DNA of 60,000 nt from Nematostella vectensis (Eukaryota; Cnidaria; Anthozoa; Actiniaria; Edwardsiidae). Numbering within the stretch: position 1 is the first letter of the stretch; each line of letters begins with the position of its first letter. A model generated the notes under the pieces. It did not search any database. It saw only the letters and a program-made list of their open reading frames with translations, and was not told the origin of the DNA. The position numbers and the translations under genes were made by a program. The DNA is taken from assembly GCF_932526225.1 (NCBI RefSeq), contig NC_064044.1:7430801-7490800 (forward strand), given 5' to 3'. Of this stretch, positions 42,801-45,016 are shown piece after piece.

Positions 42801-44114
42801 TAATTAAAATAACTCTCCTTTTACACTTTTAAGTTTATAAGTCTTTCAAGAGGTGAATATTTAGCTAAAATCTAAGATCTTTGGCCATTAAAGATTATCT
42901 CCAATTTCTAACAGAACGGTCCCGTTAAAAGAAATAAAACCTAAAAGGGGTTTTCGAGATGCCATGACTTGTTTGTTGATTTGTGTTTACATCTTCAAAA
43001 ATTTAAGCAATTAAGCATACAACGGACTCATTTGTTGACAGGAAAGTTTAACATCGGTGGGGTTCTATTTTTTTCAACGGAGGACACTTGATTTAAAAAT
43101 AAGCTTTTTAGTAGCCATCAGACATAATTTTGTAAATTATTGCACAAATCATTATTAGTATTTTTATGTTTTTGCTACTTTAACAAAATGTTTTTTGTTT
43201 GTTTATTATAAATAAACCGCTTCAACTGTTACGAAAGAGTCACTGTAGCGCACAGAAAACACGATGAGTAAACTAACAATCGTCGATAAAATTGAATCGA
43301 AGGTAAATTCATAACAGGACTACCACAGTTCATTCTCGCTAAGGAAAAAATGGAGTGATCTGTTTTAAAATCACGTTATAGGAAACAAGTTCCTGGTTTT
43401 TGACAAGTGAAAGACGCCTGTGAAGGATAATTTTAACACCGTCTATCGGATACTTCTAATCTTTTGTGGTGTAAAAGGTTTTGTTTTGAAGCAAATAAAA
43501 AATCTGGAGACCAAAGTCGGATGAGAATTGCGCAGATTCTTCGTAACTGGAGCTTATGCTTAACAAAACAGGAAAACAAACTTAAAGAGGATATTTTTAA
43601 ATTGCGAGTGCCACAGAATACTTAAAAATTGACAGCAGAAATTCTATGGTATTCTGGTAGGGGGGACTCCTATGTTTCAAATTACAAAAAAAAACTTTCC
43701 TTTATTCCATAAGTACTATTCAAACCAGATGGTGCAAAATATAATATTATCGGTCGCACACAGAATAAGTAAATTTAATCTAAAGTTTTTACTTACAAAA
43801 CAACGTCCTTTGAAGGTTTGTGCTGTTAGCAGGGTTCCAGCCTGCTCTTTGATGCGAAGATAAAGTCCAGGTTGTGGATCTTCCCTTGAGCCATTTTTAT
43901 CCTTCGCCTTTGCCTTACTAGAAGGGCCTAGCTTTCTTTTTCTAAGGTTACACGACCGTATTAAAACTCTAGTACTATAAATAACAGCGAGTCCTACAAG
44001 AAATATCGCGAGGCTAGTACACAGAAAATACCACCATTTTCGGTCGTCATCGGGAATTAGGCAATTTTTGTCACAAGGTGTTGTGAGATAGGTGGACTTG
44101 TTACAGACTTTCAT
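6690..44114 (-). CDS. KCNMA1: BK (Slo1) calcium-activated potassium channel, 31 coding exons
   Basis: This is a plasma-membrane potassium channel subunit gated by voltage and intracellular calcium. The 31 exons listed individually below join in frame to 1070 codons plus stop; human KCNMA1 is about 1100-1200. Domains by spliced residue: S0 about 27-52; S1 107-122; S2 about 140-158; S3 about 169-190; S4 197-208; S5 about 225-244; pore helix and filter TVGYGD at 277-282; S6 to about 310; RCK1 about 333-580; linker about 626-690; RCK2 about 690-1030, with a calcium bowl (D895, D897-D903). RCK1 calcium-site equivalents D352, H355 and D357 are kept. The order of segments, the S0 exon and the calcium bowl exclude Slo2/Slo3-type relatives. 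Odd points are S4 I204 where BK has arginine, and pore-mouth Y for E. Introns hold many repeats. The exon structure is inferred by eye from homology and splice sites. Confidence 0.93.
7269..7360 (-). CDS. KCNMA1: Slo1 exon 30: RCK2
   Basis: 92 nt, acceptor TTTCAG, donor [26 protein letters not shown] then [10 protein letters not shown], equivalent to [20 protein letters not shown] and FGIYRLRDA. Confidence 0.92.
7899..8093 (-). CDS. KCNMA1: Slo1 exon 29: RCK2 after the calcium bowl
   Basis: 195 nt, acceptor TGTACAG, donor GTAAGG, phase 0. [20 protein letters not shown] then [10 protein letters not shown], equivalent to [20 protein letters not shown] and LLDGPFADLG. Just upstream of the acceptor an in-frame SMLMSAT resembles the LDSLMSAT that normally precedes TYFN, perhaps a remnant or chance. 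Confidence 0.93.
8240..8333 (-). pseudogene. Decayed partial copy of Slo1 exon 28 and its donor
   Basis: On the minus strand this reads GGTACCACGTTC, then GTGTTGGACTCACTTATGA, then CTCGGTGATT, and continues TTCATGATAAGTAGTA. It matches the end of exon 28 and the start of its intron (GGTACAACATTC, GTGTTGGACTCGCTTATGA, CTCGGTGAGT). Extra bases break the frame and the donor is degraded. It lies in intron 28, about 0.45 kb downstream of the true exon in gene direction. Confidence 0.8.
8350..8721. mobile_element. MITE-like element with ~45 bp inverted ends (intron 28)
   Basis: The left end TAAGGCCTAACTAAACGTCA and AACATGTTTGTAAAACATTG are mirrored on the right by CAATGTTTGACAAACACGTT and GTTTAGCCAGGCCTTTA. 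It has inserted between exon 28 and its decayed duplicate. No ORF. Confidence 0.72.
8787..8917 (-). CDS. KCNMA1: Slo1 exon 28: calcium bowl
   Basis: 131 nt, acceptor ATTTCAG, donor [26 protein letters not shown] aligns with [20 protein letters not shown], the high-affinity calcium bowl, here with an unbroken run of seven aspartates. It ends VLDSLMSS. A decayed partial copy lies at 8240-8333. Confidence 0.96.
9029..9176 (-). CDS. KCNMA1: Slo1 exon 27: RCK2 before the calcium bowl
   Basis: 148 nt, acceptor GCTTCGACAG at 9177-9186, donor [26 protein letters not shown] then ends CNIPMITEI, equivalent to SMQFDDSIGV and VNIPIITEL. The first 22 coding bases and the acceptor are the seed of the repeat array in intron 26, so the exon start depends on which acceptor is used; only this one gives the conserved protein. 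Confidence 0.88.
9155..10633. repeat. KCNMA1: 93-bp minisatellite filling Slo1 intron 26
   Basis: About 15 near-identical 93-bp units plus partial ends. On the gene strand each unit holds CACTGACCTCG, a pyrimidine-leaning stretch, the acceptor GCTTCGACAG and then 22 bases identical or nearly so to the start of exon 27 (GCAATGTCG or GTTATGTCG and TTTGACGACGCAA). Beyond that each copy runs into non-exonic sequence with a TAG twelve codons after the acceptor. Edge units carry the GCAATG form and central units mainly GTTATG. Because 93 is divisible by 3, both strands show long artefactual ORFs (506 and 460 codons). The intron without the expansion would be about 85 nt. Confidence 0.96.
10657..10803 (-). 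CDS. KCNMA1: Slo1 exon 26: RCK2
   Basis: 147 nt, phase 0 at both ends, acceptor [26 protein letters not shown] then [12 protein letters not shown], equivalent to [20 protein letters not shown] and DKECILASLNIK. The donor GTTCGT is unusual and opens straight into the 93-bp minisatellite. Confidence 0.93.
10960..11001 (-). CDS. KCNMA1: Slo1 exon 25: RCK2 short exon
   Basis: 42 nt, phase 0 at both ends, acceptor ATTTTAG, donor [20 protein letters not shown], equivalent to WETLHNFPKVSILP. Confidence 0.9.
11677..11763 (-). CDS. KCNMA1: Slo1 exon 24: RCK2
   Basis: 87 nt, phase 0 at both ends, acceptor TTTTAG, donor [26 protein letters not shown] then GDKDYMKLE, nearly the vertebrate [21 protein letters not shown] very secure exon. 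Confidence 0.95.
11959..12358. mobile_element. MITE-like element with ~50 bp inverted ends (intron 23)
   Basis: The left end GACCCTGTCCCCACGTATCC continues through GTTTGAAAACGCAACC and TTTTTGTT, and is mirrored almost perfectly at 12308-12358. The interior has several sub-terminal CGTTTTC and GTCCCCACG words. The overlapping 108-codon ORF is not a gene. Confidence 0.85.
12385..12560 (+). mobile_element. tRNA-derived SINE-like sequence
   Basis: GTGGCTCCATGGCTCTGTAG resembles an A-box region and GGGTATGATTCCCGG near 12445 resembles a B-box. These are followed by a tail with GGCTTTGCTCGGAGGAG and TTCCCGGGTTCTC. I see no complete tRNA cloverleaf, so a SINE head is the better reading. Confidence 0.45.
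13033..13128 (-). CDS. KCNMA1: Slo1 exon 23: RCK2
   Basis: 96 nt, phase 0 at both ends, acceptor ATTGCAG, donor [26 protein letters not shown] then [12 protein letters not shown], equivalent to [20 protein letters not shown] and GDVSSALIGLRNL. Confidence 0.9.
13595..13703 (-). CDS. KCNMA1: Slo1 exon 22: start of RCK2
   Basis: 109 nt, acceptor TATGCAG, donor [26 protein letters not shown] aligns with [20 protein letters not shown], marking entry into RCK2. Confidence 0.9.
13704..14360. other. Slo1 intron 21, first part: nothing recognised
   Basis: AT-rich intronic DNA with no ORF, inverted-repeat element or tandem repeat that I could identify. Confidence 0.35.
14841..14994. repeat. 51-bp tandem repeat
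   Basis: Three consecutive units starting CGAAGGCGTGTTG(T/C)CCACG at 14841, 14892 and 14943. The overlapping ORFs on both strands are repeat artefacts. Confidence 0.92.
15015..15243. repeat. 47-bp tandem repeat
   Basis: Five units with CCACGTGG at 15019, 15066, 15113, 15160 and 15207, each also containing GCAGAATGATG(C/T)CAAGTA and TACGTG. Confidence 0.93.
15244..16390. other. Slo1 intron 21, last part
   Basis: Non-coding apart from exon 21 downstream. A palindromic RFX-type X-box (GTTTCCATGGTAAC) lies at 15543-15556. Nothing else recognised. Confidence 0.35.
16391..16496 (-). CDS. KCNMA1: Slo1 exon 21: RCK linker
   Basis: 106 nt, acceptor CTGTTTTAG, donor GTGAGT. Read in the phase fixed by exon 20 it gives [20 protein letters not shown] then [16 protein letters not shown], a basic linker sequence. 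It joins exon 22 in frame. Linker residues are poorly conserved across the family. Confidence 0.7.
16497..17225. other. Slo1 intron 20, part without recognised features
   Basis: Non-coding DNA with a homopolymer C tract near 16948-16961. No element or exon recognised. Confidence 0.35.
17226..17535. promoter_or_regulatory. CRE-like (TGACGTCA) cluster in Slo1 intron 20
   Basis: Full palindromic TGACGTCA sites occur at 17310-17317, 17408-17415 and 17457-17464, with many extra TGACG or CGTCA half sites, including a short tandem block GGCGTCATGATGACGTAGTG. Such sites bind CREB/ATF bZIP proteins. Function is inferred; they may simply be a small repeat. Confidence 0.45.
17778..17822 (-). CDS. KCNMA1: Slo1 exon 20: RCK linker, short exon
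   Basis: 45 nt, acceptor TTTCTGCAG, donor GTAAGT, phase 1 at both ends. It encodes [14 protein letters not shown], a serine/acid-rich disordered linker. The homology is weak, so the call rests on good splice sites, phase and position. Confidence 0.65.
18083..18220 (-). CDS. KCNMA1: Candidate cassette exon in the RCK linker (46 codons)
   Basis: Between exons 19 and 20 the minus strand holds a 138-nt open block bounded by an AG (TTTGTACTAG) and GTAAGG. It enters and leaves in phase 1, so it would insert 46 residues without a frame change. The product would read [20 protein letters not shown] and on to [16 protein letters not shown]. The linker is the major alternatively spliced region of BK channels. 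The polypyrimidine tract is weak and I recognise no homologous insert. It is not counted in the 1070-residue model. Confidence 0.35.
18221..19982. other. Slo1 intron 19, part without recognised elements
   Basis: AT-rich intronic DNA. The short ORFs here show no recognisable domain and no element boundary was found. Confidence 0.3.
19983..20177. mobile_element. Short MITE, ~195 bp (intron 19)
   Basis: The left end TTTAAAGCCGCATTGTCACC continues AGTTTTCTTCCGG and is mirrored by CCGGAAGTAAACTGGTGACA and ATGCGGCTTTAAA. The ends carry TTTAAA. No ORF. Confidence 0.82.
20178..22251. other. Slo1 intron 19, mostly featureless
   Basis: Apart from the R2 repeat at 20808-20962 this is AT-rich intron. 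Around 21885-22025 a loose inverted repeat pairs CCTTCCGATAACTTCCCACA with TTGTGGGAAGATGTGGGGAA. Confidence 0.35.
20808..20962. repeat. Short inverted-repeat element, family R2 (copy 1)
   Basis: It runs GGCCGTAGCAGGGGGTGGGG to GAGGCCTGCTACGGC, with internal words AACGACCAGTAGGGGCGTTA and TCTTAATGTTTCTATATTGT. Other copies are at 25088-25215, 29175-29327 and 34303-34480. Confidence 0.75.
22252..22441. repeat. Palindromic short element (family R1), second copy
   Basis: It runs from GCGGATCTAGGGGTGGGCC to the mirror CCCCCTAGATCCGC, with internal words GATCTAGCTTTTCGCTAAAG shared with 6005-6160 in inverted form and a long poly-G tract near 22387-22406. It sits in intron 19 of the channel gene. 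Confidence 0.65.
22579..22916. mobile_element. MITE-like element with ~75 bp inverted ends (intron 19)
   Basis: The left arm GCTGGTTCTTACGAGAGACG, GAAGCGTAAGCGGAGACGGA and GTCTAATGTCGCGTGAGAAC is mirrored by the right arm GTTCTCACGCGACATAAGAC, TCCGCTTACGCTTACGTCGT and GAGAACCAGCCTTA. No ORF. Confidence 0.82.
22917..24597. other. Slo1 intron 19, nothing recognised
   Basis: AT-rich intron. The short ORFs, including a 121-codon plus-strand one at 23648-24013, have no recognisable domain and no splice context. Confidence 0.3.
24598..24885. mobile_element. Probable short inverted-repeat element (intron 19)
   Basis: TCCCGGGAACCCAGGGTTTT on the left is mirrored by AAAAACTGGGTTCCCGAGG on the right, with further imperfect pairing inside (GTCCCTGGGAAAC against GTTCCCAGGAGAC). 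Only moderate support. Confidence 0.5.
25088..25215. repeat. Short inverted-repeat element, family R2 (copy 2)
   Basis: It contains ATGACCAGTGGGGGCGTGGC and TCTTAATGTTCCTGTATTGT and ends AAGCCTGCTACAGCTC. It lies about 110 bp downstream (gene direction) of exon 19. The 127-codon ORF here mixes real exon 19 with this repeat. Confidence 0.7.
25326..25402 (-). CDS. KCNMA1: Slo1 exon 19: start of RCK1-RCK2 linker
   Basis: 77 nt, acceptor GTTTTAG, donor [26 protein letters not shown] then CDCSR, equivalent to [20 protein letters not shown] and CGCKR. The CxxCH heme-binding-type motif of the BK linker is conserved. The next intron is 7.5 kb. Confidence 0.94.
25403..25792. other. Start of Slo1 intron 18 side: nothing recognised
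   Basis: Non-coding sequence between exon 19 and the 76-bp minisatellite, no recognisable feature. Confidence 0.3.
25795..26435. repeat. 76-77 bp minisatellite in Slo1 intron 18
   Basis: Eight units and a remnant. Each contains CACGGTAGCGCGCGTCGTAT, AGATAGCACGTTTCTCGCAT and CCTTATTGG(G/C/T)TTACTTC. Units start near 25811, 25887, 25963, 26040, 26117, 26194, 26271 and 26348. ATTGG (an inverted CCAAT) recurs in each. It contains no exon sequence. Confidence 0.95.
26498..26587 (-). CDS. KCNMA1: Slo1 exon 18: RCK1 C-lobe
   Basis: 90 nt, acceptor TAATTAG, donor [26 protein letters not shown] then [10 protein letters not shown], equivalent to the [20 protein letters not shown] and ASDAKEVKR segment. 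The donor is weak (GTATAT), but phase and homology fit. Confidence 0.87.
26811..26879 (-). CDS. KCNMA1: Slo1 exon 17: RCK1 C-lobe
   Basis: 69 nt, acceptor TTCTGTAG, donor [26 protein letters not shown], equivalent to [20 protein letters not shown]. Confidence 0.9.
26880..27424. other. Slo1 intron 16, nothing recognised
   Basis: Non-coding sequence between exons 17 and 16; no repeat or regulatory motif stood out. Confidence 0.3.
27425..27540 (-). CDS. KCNMA1: Slo1 exon 16: RCK1 C-lobe
   Basis: 116 nt, acceptor CCCCCAG, donor [26 protein letters not shown] then [15 protein letters not shown], equivalent to [20 protein letters not shown] and the following residues. Confidence 0.92.
27541..28294. 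other. Slo1 intron 15
   Basis: Around 28005-28275 is an imperfect inverted repeat, AATTTAAGCAACTACGACGG and CGACGGCAGAGAG, mirrored by CTTTCTGCCGTCGCCGTTC and GTCGTTGCTTAAATTCCC. It is probably a small fold-back element. Otherwise featureless. Confidence 0.45.
28295..28384 (-). CDS. KCNMA1: Slo1 exon 15: RCK1
   Basis: 90 nt, phase 0 at both ends, acceptor TTTTTAG, donor [26 protein letters not shown] then [10 protein letters not shown], equivalent to [20 protein letters not shown] and NLFSMRS. Confidence 0.95.
28466..28680 (-). repeat. KCNMA1: Two tandem copies of the 3' half of Slo1 exon 14 with donor
   Basis: Units of 108-109 bp precede the true exon in plus coordinates. At 28485-28517 and 28593-28625 the minus strand reads [11 protein letters not shown] and [11 protein letters not shown], each followed by GTGAGT; the true exon 14 ends [11 protein letters not shown] plus GTGAGT. 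Each copy is preceded by TAGCTAG, so each could in principle be a 33-nt phase-0 mini-exon, although no pyrimidine tract is present. Confidence 0.92.
28702..28767 (-). CDS. KCNMA1: Slo1 exon 14: RCK1
   Basis: 66 nt, phase 0 at both ends, acceptor TTCTCAG, donor [26 protein letters not shown] then GE, equivalent to [20 protein letters not shown]. The last 33 nt plus donor are tandemly repeated twice more at 28485-28517 and 28593-28625. Confidence 0.93.
28768..29174. other. Slo1 intron 13, nothing recognised besides the R2 repeat
   Basis: Non-coding intron between exon 14 and the R2 element adjoining exon 13. Confidence 0.3.
29175..29327. repeat. Short inverted-repeat element, family R2 (copy 3) at the exon 13 donor
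   Basis: It contains CTGGTCATTTCCTTATAATT and GGGCACGTGCCCCCACTGCC and ends CACCCTGCTATGGCCCTG, a few bases before the exon 13 splice donor. On the gene strand the donor reads GTAAGT followed at once by CAGGGCCATAGCAGGGTG. Confidence 0.75.
29334..29403 (-). CDS. KCNMA1: Slo1 exon 13: RCK1
   Basis: 70 nt, acceptor TTCTCAG, donor [26 protein letters not shown] then HNK, equivalent to [20 protein letters not shown] and HNK, one of the most conserved BK stretches. A short mobile repeat begins 6 bp after the donor. Confidence 0.94.
29588..29712. repeat. Fold-back element (intron 12)
   Basis: CTCTGTAAAACAGAGTATTT and GCGGTGACGTTTCGAGCGTT on the left are mirrored by AACGCTTGAAACGTCACCGC and AAATACTCTGTTTCACAG on the right, around a spacer of about 40 bp. 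The stem is about 42 bp. Confidence 0.82.
29786..29868 (-). CDS. KCNMA1: Slo1 exon 12: RCK1
   Basis: 83 nt, acceptor TTTCAAG, donor [26 protein letters not shown] then EDEENIMR, equivalent to [20 protein letters not shown] and SNIMR. Confidence 0.9.
29869..30515. other. Slo1 intron 11, nothing recognised
   Basis: Non-coding intron between exons 12 and 11 with no identified repeat. Confidence 0.3.
30516..30621 (-). CDS. KCNMA1: Slo1 exon 11: RCK1
   Basis: 106 nt, acceptor TTTGTAG, donor [26 protein letters not shown] then [13 protein letters not shown] follows human [20 protein letters not shown] and GSVLNPHDLARVK. The human H394 equivalent is asparagine. Confidence 0.9.
30622..30957. other. 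Slo1 intron 10
   Basis: Non-coding; contains a small direct repeat (CATTAAAATG twice near 30817-30842) and a C tract at 30906-30920. Confidence 0.35.
30958..31068 (-). CDS. KCNMA1: Slo1 exon 10: RCK1 beta-A region
   Basis: 111 nt, acceptor TTTGCAG, donor [26 protein letters not shown] then LHEDR closely follows [20 protein letters not shown] and LHKDR. D352, H355 and D357 match human D362, H365 and D367, the RCK1 calcium and proton sensing positions. Confidence 0.94.
31069..31582. other. Slo1 intron 9, nothing recognised
   Basis: Non-coding; a poly-A run on the plus strand next to exon 10 is that exon's pyrimidine tract. Confidence 0.3.
31583..31674 (-). CDS. KCNMA1: Slo1 exon 9: S6 end and linker to gating ring
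   Basis: 92 nt, acceptor TTTCAG, donor [20 protein letters not shown] aligns with AMFASYVPEIIELI, and the linker ends EGRK before RCK1. The first of two pore-mouth glutamates (human E321) is tyrosine here; the second is kept. Confidence 0.9.
31938..32027 (-). CDS. KCNMA1: Slo1 exon 8: selectivity filter and S6 start
   Basis: 90 nt, phase 0 at both ends, acceptor CGCACAG, donor [26 protein letters not shown] then [10 protein letters not shown]. The potassium signature TVGYGD is intact. The following residues YSPNT replace VYAKT. The S6 hinge reads IG rather than GG. Part of this exon and its acceptor is duplicated at 32147-32283. Confidence 0.95.
31991..32283 (-). repeat. KCNMA1: Tandem duplication of the exon 8 acceptor and selectivity filter
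   Basis: A block of about 137 bp (31991-32127, containing the 5' part of exon 8 and upstream intron) is repeated at 32147-32283 with about 85-90% identity by eye. On the minus strand the extra copy keeps the acceptor GTACGCACAG and an open frame reading [12 protein letters not shown], then leaves homology before any donor. Confidence 0.92.
32284..32724. other. Slo1 intron 7, remaining part
   Basis: Non-coding; G-rich tract at the duplication boundary and no other recognisable feature. Confidence 0.3.
32725..32802 (-). CDS. KCNMA1: Slo1 exon 7: turret and pore helix
   Basis: 78 nt, phase 0 at both ends, donor [16 protein letters not shown] then [11 protein letters not shown] matches VENSGDPWENF and YWECVYLLM of BK channels. 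Confidence 0.92.
32803..33496. other. Slo1 intron 6, nothing recognised
   Basis: Non-coding intron between exons 7 and 6; no repeat family recognised. Confidence 0.3.
33497..33572 (-). CDS. KCNMA1: Slo1 exon 6: S5
   Basis: 76 nt, acceptor [26 protein letters not shown] then LVHL aligns with NSIKLVNLLSIF through GFIHL. I chose donor GTGGGT because it keeps phase 0 and joins directly to LENTGDPW in the next exon. Confidence 0.88.
33648..33723 (-). CDS. KCNMA1: Slo1 exon 5: S4
   Basis: 76 nt, acceptor TTTCAG, donor GTAAGT. It encodes [20 protein letters not shown]. Compared with the canonical [20 protein letters not shown], R198 and R201 are kept, the third arginine (human R213) is I204 and the following Q is K207. 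Confidence 0.92.
34014..34125 (-). CDS. KCNMA1: Slo1 exon 4: S3
   Basis: 112 nt, acceptor CCCCAG, donor [17 protein letters not shown] then [13 protein letters not shown] matches FIAANDKLWFW and VVDFFTVPPVFVS of vertebrates. The S3 aspartate (D177, human D186) is conserved. Confidence 0.92.
34303..34480. repeat. Short inverted-repeat element, family R2 (copy 4)
   Basis: It begins AGGCAGGGCCTAAGCAGAGG, continues GTGGGGCACTGAGGGCACCC and contains AATGACCAATAGGGGCGTGG and AATAATGTTTCTGTATCGTG. The right arm is diverged and carries a C tract and CA repeats. It lies in intron 3. Confidence 0.65.
34624..34717 (-). CDS. KCNMA1: Slo1 exon 3: S1-S2 loop and S2
   Basis: 94 nt, donor GTACGT. It encodes YPVEHC then [18 protein letters not shown] and ILR. 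E144 takes the place of the S2 aspartate (human D153), and R158 matches the S2 arginine (human R167). Confidence 0.9.
34814..34875 (-). CDS. KCNMA1: Slo1 exon 2: S1
   Basis: Acceptor TTTCAG, donor GTAAGT, 62 nt, entering in phase 0. It encodes [20 protein letters not shown], the S1 helix, directly following the exon 1 end in the family alignment. It is separated from exon 1 by an 8.9-kb intron. Confidence 0.9.
35222..35432. repeat. Direct repeat, left copy (flanks a 5.3-kb composite insertion)
   Basis: GAGGTCGGCTAGTCTGAGAG through AACTCTTTGGCGGCAACGGG to the CAACGTATCAAAC region is repeated in the same orientation at 40714-40925 with only scattered differences. The pair brackets the inverted repeats and the ribozyme array of intron 1. 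Confidence 0.88.
35561..35905 (+). repeat. Long inverted repeat, left arm (~340 bp)
   Basis: From CTGAGAGGGGACGAGTAAAG through AAGGTTGGAGGCGCCATTTT to GCCGCTAGCCGTAATTTAAA. The reverse complement is at 39495-39836. It probably represents terminal arms of a DNA element or a PLE-related long repeat. The 81-85 codon ORFs inside have no known domain. Confidence 0.85.
35946..36110. repeat. Inner inverted repeat, left arm
   Basis: GTTACGCTTGACCGCGCTGG, AGCACAGGTAGCCCCGGCAA and TCTGAGAGGGGACGAGTAAA are mirrored at 36590-36742. The arm shares its distal 75 bp with the ends of the 35561/39836 arms. Confidence 0.85.
36130..36330 (+). mobile_element. 5'-end fragment of the same LINE family as 50128-53771
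   Basis: CACCTAAATCCAGTATAACT, GGGACCGAGTAAGGGACGGT and GGTTGGCAGTCCACCTAGGG match the 5' region of the LINE (53560-53770, minus strand) at high identity. Homology stops soon after GGCTATACCCG. The fragment is nested between inverted arms and has no ORF2. Confidence 0.8.
36590..36742. repeat. Inner inverted repeat, right arm
   Basis: Reverse complement of 35946-36110, ending GCGCGGTCAAGCGTAACTAA. The two arms enclose a fragment of a non-LTR element's 5' end. Confidence 0.85.
36790..37560. repeat. Degenerate ~140-bp tandem repeat (intron 1)
   Basis: Six diverged copies marked by CACGCCC(C)T...TACTTACAG(T) near 36809, 36943, 37086, 37233, 37380 and 37515, each followed by TTATACTAGAG-like words. 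The plus-strand words resemble 3' splice sites, but the host gene lies on the other strand. Confidence 0.7.
37800..37830. repeat. Short perfect hairpin
   Basis: AGCATGTGGGTTG and CAACCCACATGCT are perfect inverted halves with a 2-nt loop. Too small to assign a function. Confidence 0.6.
37831..38366. other. Flank of the hammerhead array
   Basis: Mostly unassigned, moderately GC-rich sequence with two overlapping 84-85 codon minus-strand ORFs of unknown nature. The last part, 38331-38366, is an inverted copy of 38568-38604 inside the array unit (CTTCGACTCGAACGAAGTGC against GCACTTCGTTCGAGTCGAAG). Confidence 0.5.
38644..38700 (+). ncRNA. Hammerhead ribozyme 1 (type I)
   Basis: Core CTGACGA at 38657-38663, stem II GTCC/GGAC with loop TAATAA, then GAAA at 38678-38681. 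Stem III is the 2-bp AC/GT closed by the palindromic loop AGCT. The cleavage site is GTC, after 38689. Stem I pairs CCATG with CATGG, then CGGC with GCCG around an internal loop. All core bases needed for activity are present. Confidence 0.92.
38998..39054 (+). ncRNA. Hammerhead ribozyme 2 (type I)
   Basis: Same architecture as the first copy: core CTGACGA at 39011, GAAA at 39032-39035, predicted cleavage after 39043. All core positions are intact. The distance to the first cleavage site is 354 nt. Confidence 0.92.
39352..39408 (+). ncRNA. Hammerhead ribozyme 3 with core mutation
   Basis: CTGACGA at 39365 and stem II are intact, but the essential G of GAAA is A at 39386 (GGACAAAAC instead of GGACGAAAC). 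Loss of this G12 position is expected to abolish cleavage. Confidence 0.9.
39495..39836 (-). repeat. Long inverted repeat, right arm (~340 bp)
   Basis: Reverse complement of 35561-35905 with about 5-8% differences by eye. It starts directly where the hammerhead tandem array stops, with AAATACAGCTAGCGGCCAGG. Confidence 0.85.
40067..40117. repeat. 13-bp tandem repeat
   Basis: Four copies of TCAATATTGATC(T) in tandem. Confidence 0.92.
40387..40711. repeat. Diverged direct repeat pair
   Basis: Words CTAACAT, ACAAAGGACA(A)GTAGT and TATAACTTTTCAAACTTCGC with GCGCATTTCGA occur at about 40387-40490 and again at 40588-40711, about 210 bp apart. Confidence 0.75.
40714..40925. repeat. Direct repeat, right copy
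   Basis: Contains TAAGGTCGGCTAGTCTGAAA, TCTTTGGCGGCAACGGGCGC and ACGTAAAGCTATACCCTCTC, matching 35222-35432. It has no recognised LTR termini (no TG...CA) and no coding interior, so a retroviral-type element is not supported. Confidence 0.85.
40926..43796. other. Distal part of Slo1 intron 1
   Basis: AT-rich intron of about 2.9 kb. I saw no further channel exon, no intact element and no ORF with recognisable homology. The ORF at 43716-44114 is exon 1 with its read-through. Confidence 0.35.
43797..44114 (-). CDS. KCNMA1: Slo1 exon 1: extracellular N terminus, S0, S0-S1 linker
   Basis: The exon has 106 codons and donor GTAAGT. The start ATG is at 44112-44114 with an in-frame TAG upstream, which supports this start. 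[18 protein letters not shown] matches the WW-containing S0 helix unique to Slo1/Slo3. The exon closes with [14 protein letters not shown], equivalent to the AGVMISAQTLTGR of vertebrate BK. Confidence 0.92.
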
Positions 44115-44867
44115 ATTTATGGCCGGGTTTGAGTCCCGGTCATGGAGCTAAAATGCCGAACAGAAGTTTGACTCACGGTCAGTCTTTACGTTTTCGCCAG
44201 CGCTCACAACTTATGCAAATGAATCAATCTCCCCGCAGTCGGGGCTACTTATGAGAATTCAGTGTTACATCATAAATAATTCAACTCGTTTTAAATCGAT
44301 GTATTGATCCACTGAAACCCCAAAATGAGTAAGGTTTTACACCCTCAACATTGATTAACAATCTAGGGATCGTCTAAACCCTTAAGCAAGTCGCAAATTG
44401 CTGATACGTTAATGTTTTAGAGTAGCAGAGAATCGGTTTGACGTCACCATGGTTACACAGTGACCCACGTGCGAAATTTTGTAAACAAGAATGGCAAAGG
44501 ACAATGTTAAGTAAAATTGCTTTTCAAAGAAAATGGGGAAGGCAGGTGGAGCGGATAATCATAGCTACGAATTACGCTAATAATACTAATAACCGGGAAC
44601 TAAGTTTTAGCAATTTTATACATATGCAAAAGAGGGAGAAAAAATATATAGGTTACAGCTGCTATAAAACAACTTTTTCAACATTTTTATAGATCGATAT
44701 TGTTAAAAATAACATTGAATCATGTTTGAATCATGTGTTAATAAAAAGGGAATTTTATATGTACGTAATTGTTGCTGGACTACCTAAACATATGGGTGCA
44801 TTCAATTTTATTCGTCATTCTAATACTTAAACAAATCCTGATTGTGCCATCGATGTTACTCTAAAAA
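44115..44867. promoter_or_regulatory. Slo1 upstream region
   Basis: Contains the likely 5' UTR and promoter of the channel gene, read on the minus strand. A perfect POU-factor octamer ATGCAAAT lies at 44213-44220, about 100 bp upstream of the start codon. No TATA box is evident. The regulatory role is inferred. Confidence 0.3.
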
Positions 44868-45016
44868 CAGCGGCGTAGCCAGGATTTTTAACAGGAGGGG
44901 GCCCAAAAAGGCATTTTTTCCTGTAATTTAGATGATGTCTCATACATTTACTGTATTTTTGGCTGCTAGAAGGGGGGGCCGGGCCCACTGGGCCACCCCC
45001 CTGGCTACGCCCCTGA
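44868..45016. repeat. Short inverted-repeat element
   Basis: AGCGGCGTAGCCAGGATTTT and CAGGAGGGGGCCC are mirrored by GGGCCACCCCCCTGGCTACG and CCCCTG. Length is about 150 bp with no ORF. Confidence 0.75.

Noticed and set aside
43716-44114. 132-codon ORF taken as a complete small protein
   Set aside because: It is exon 1 of the BK channel read past its GTAAGT donor at 43796; the last 26 codons are intronic.
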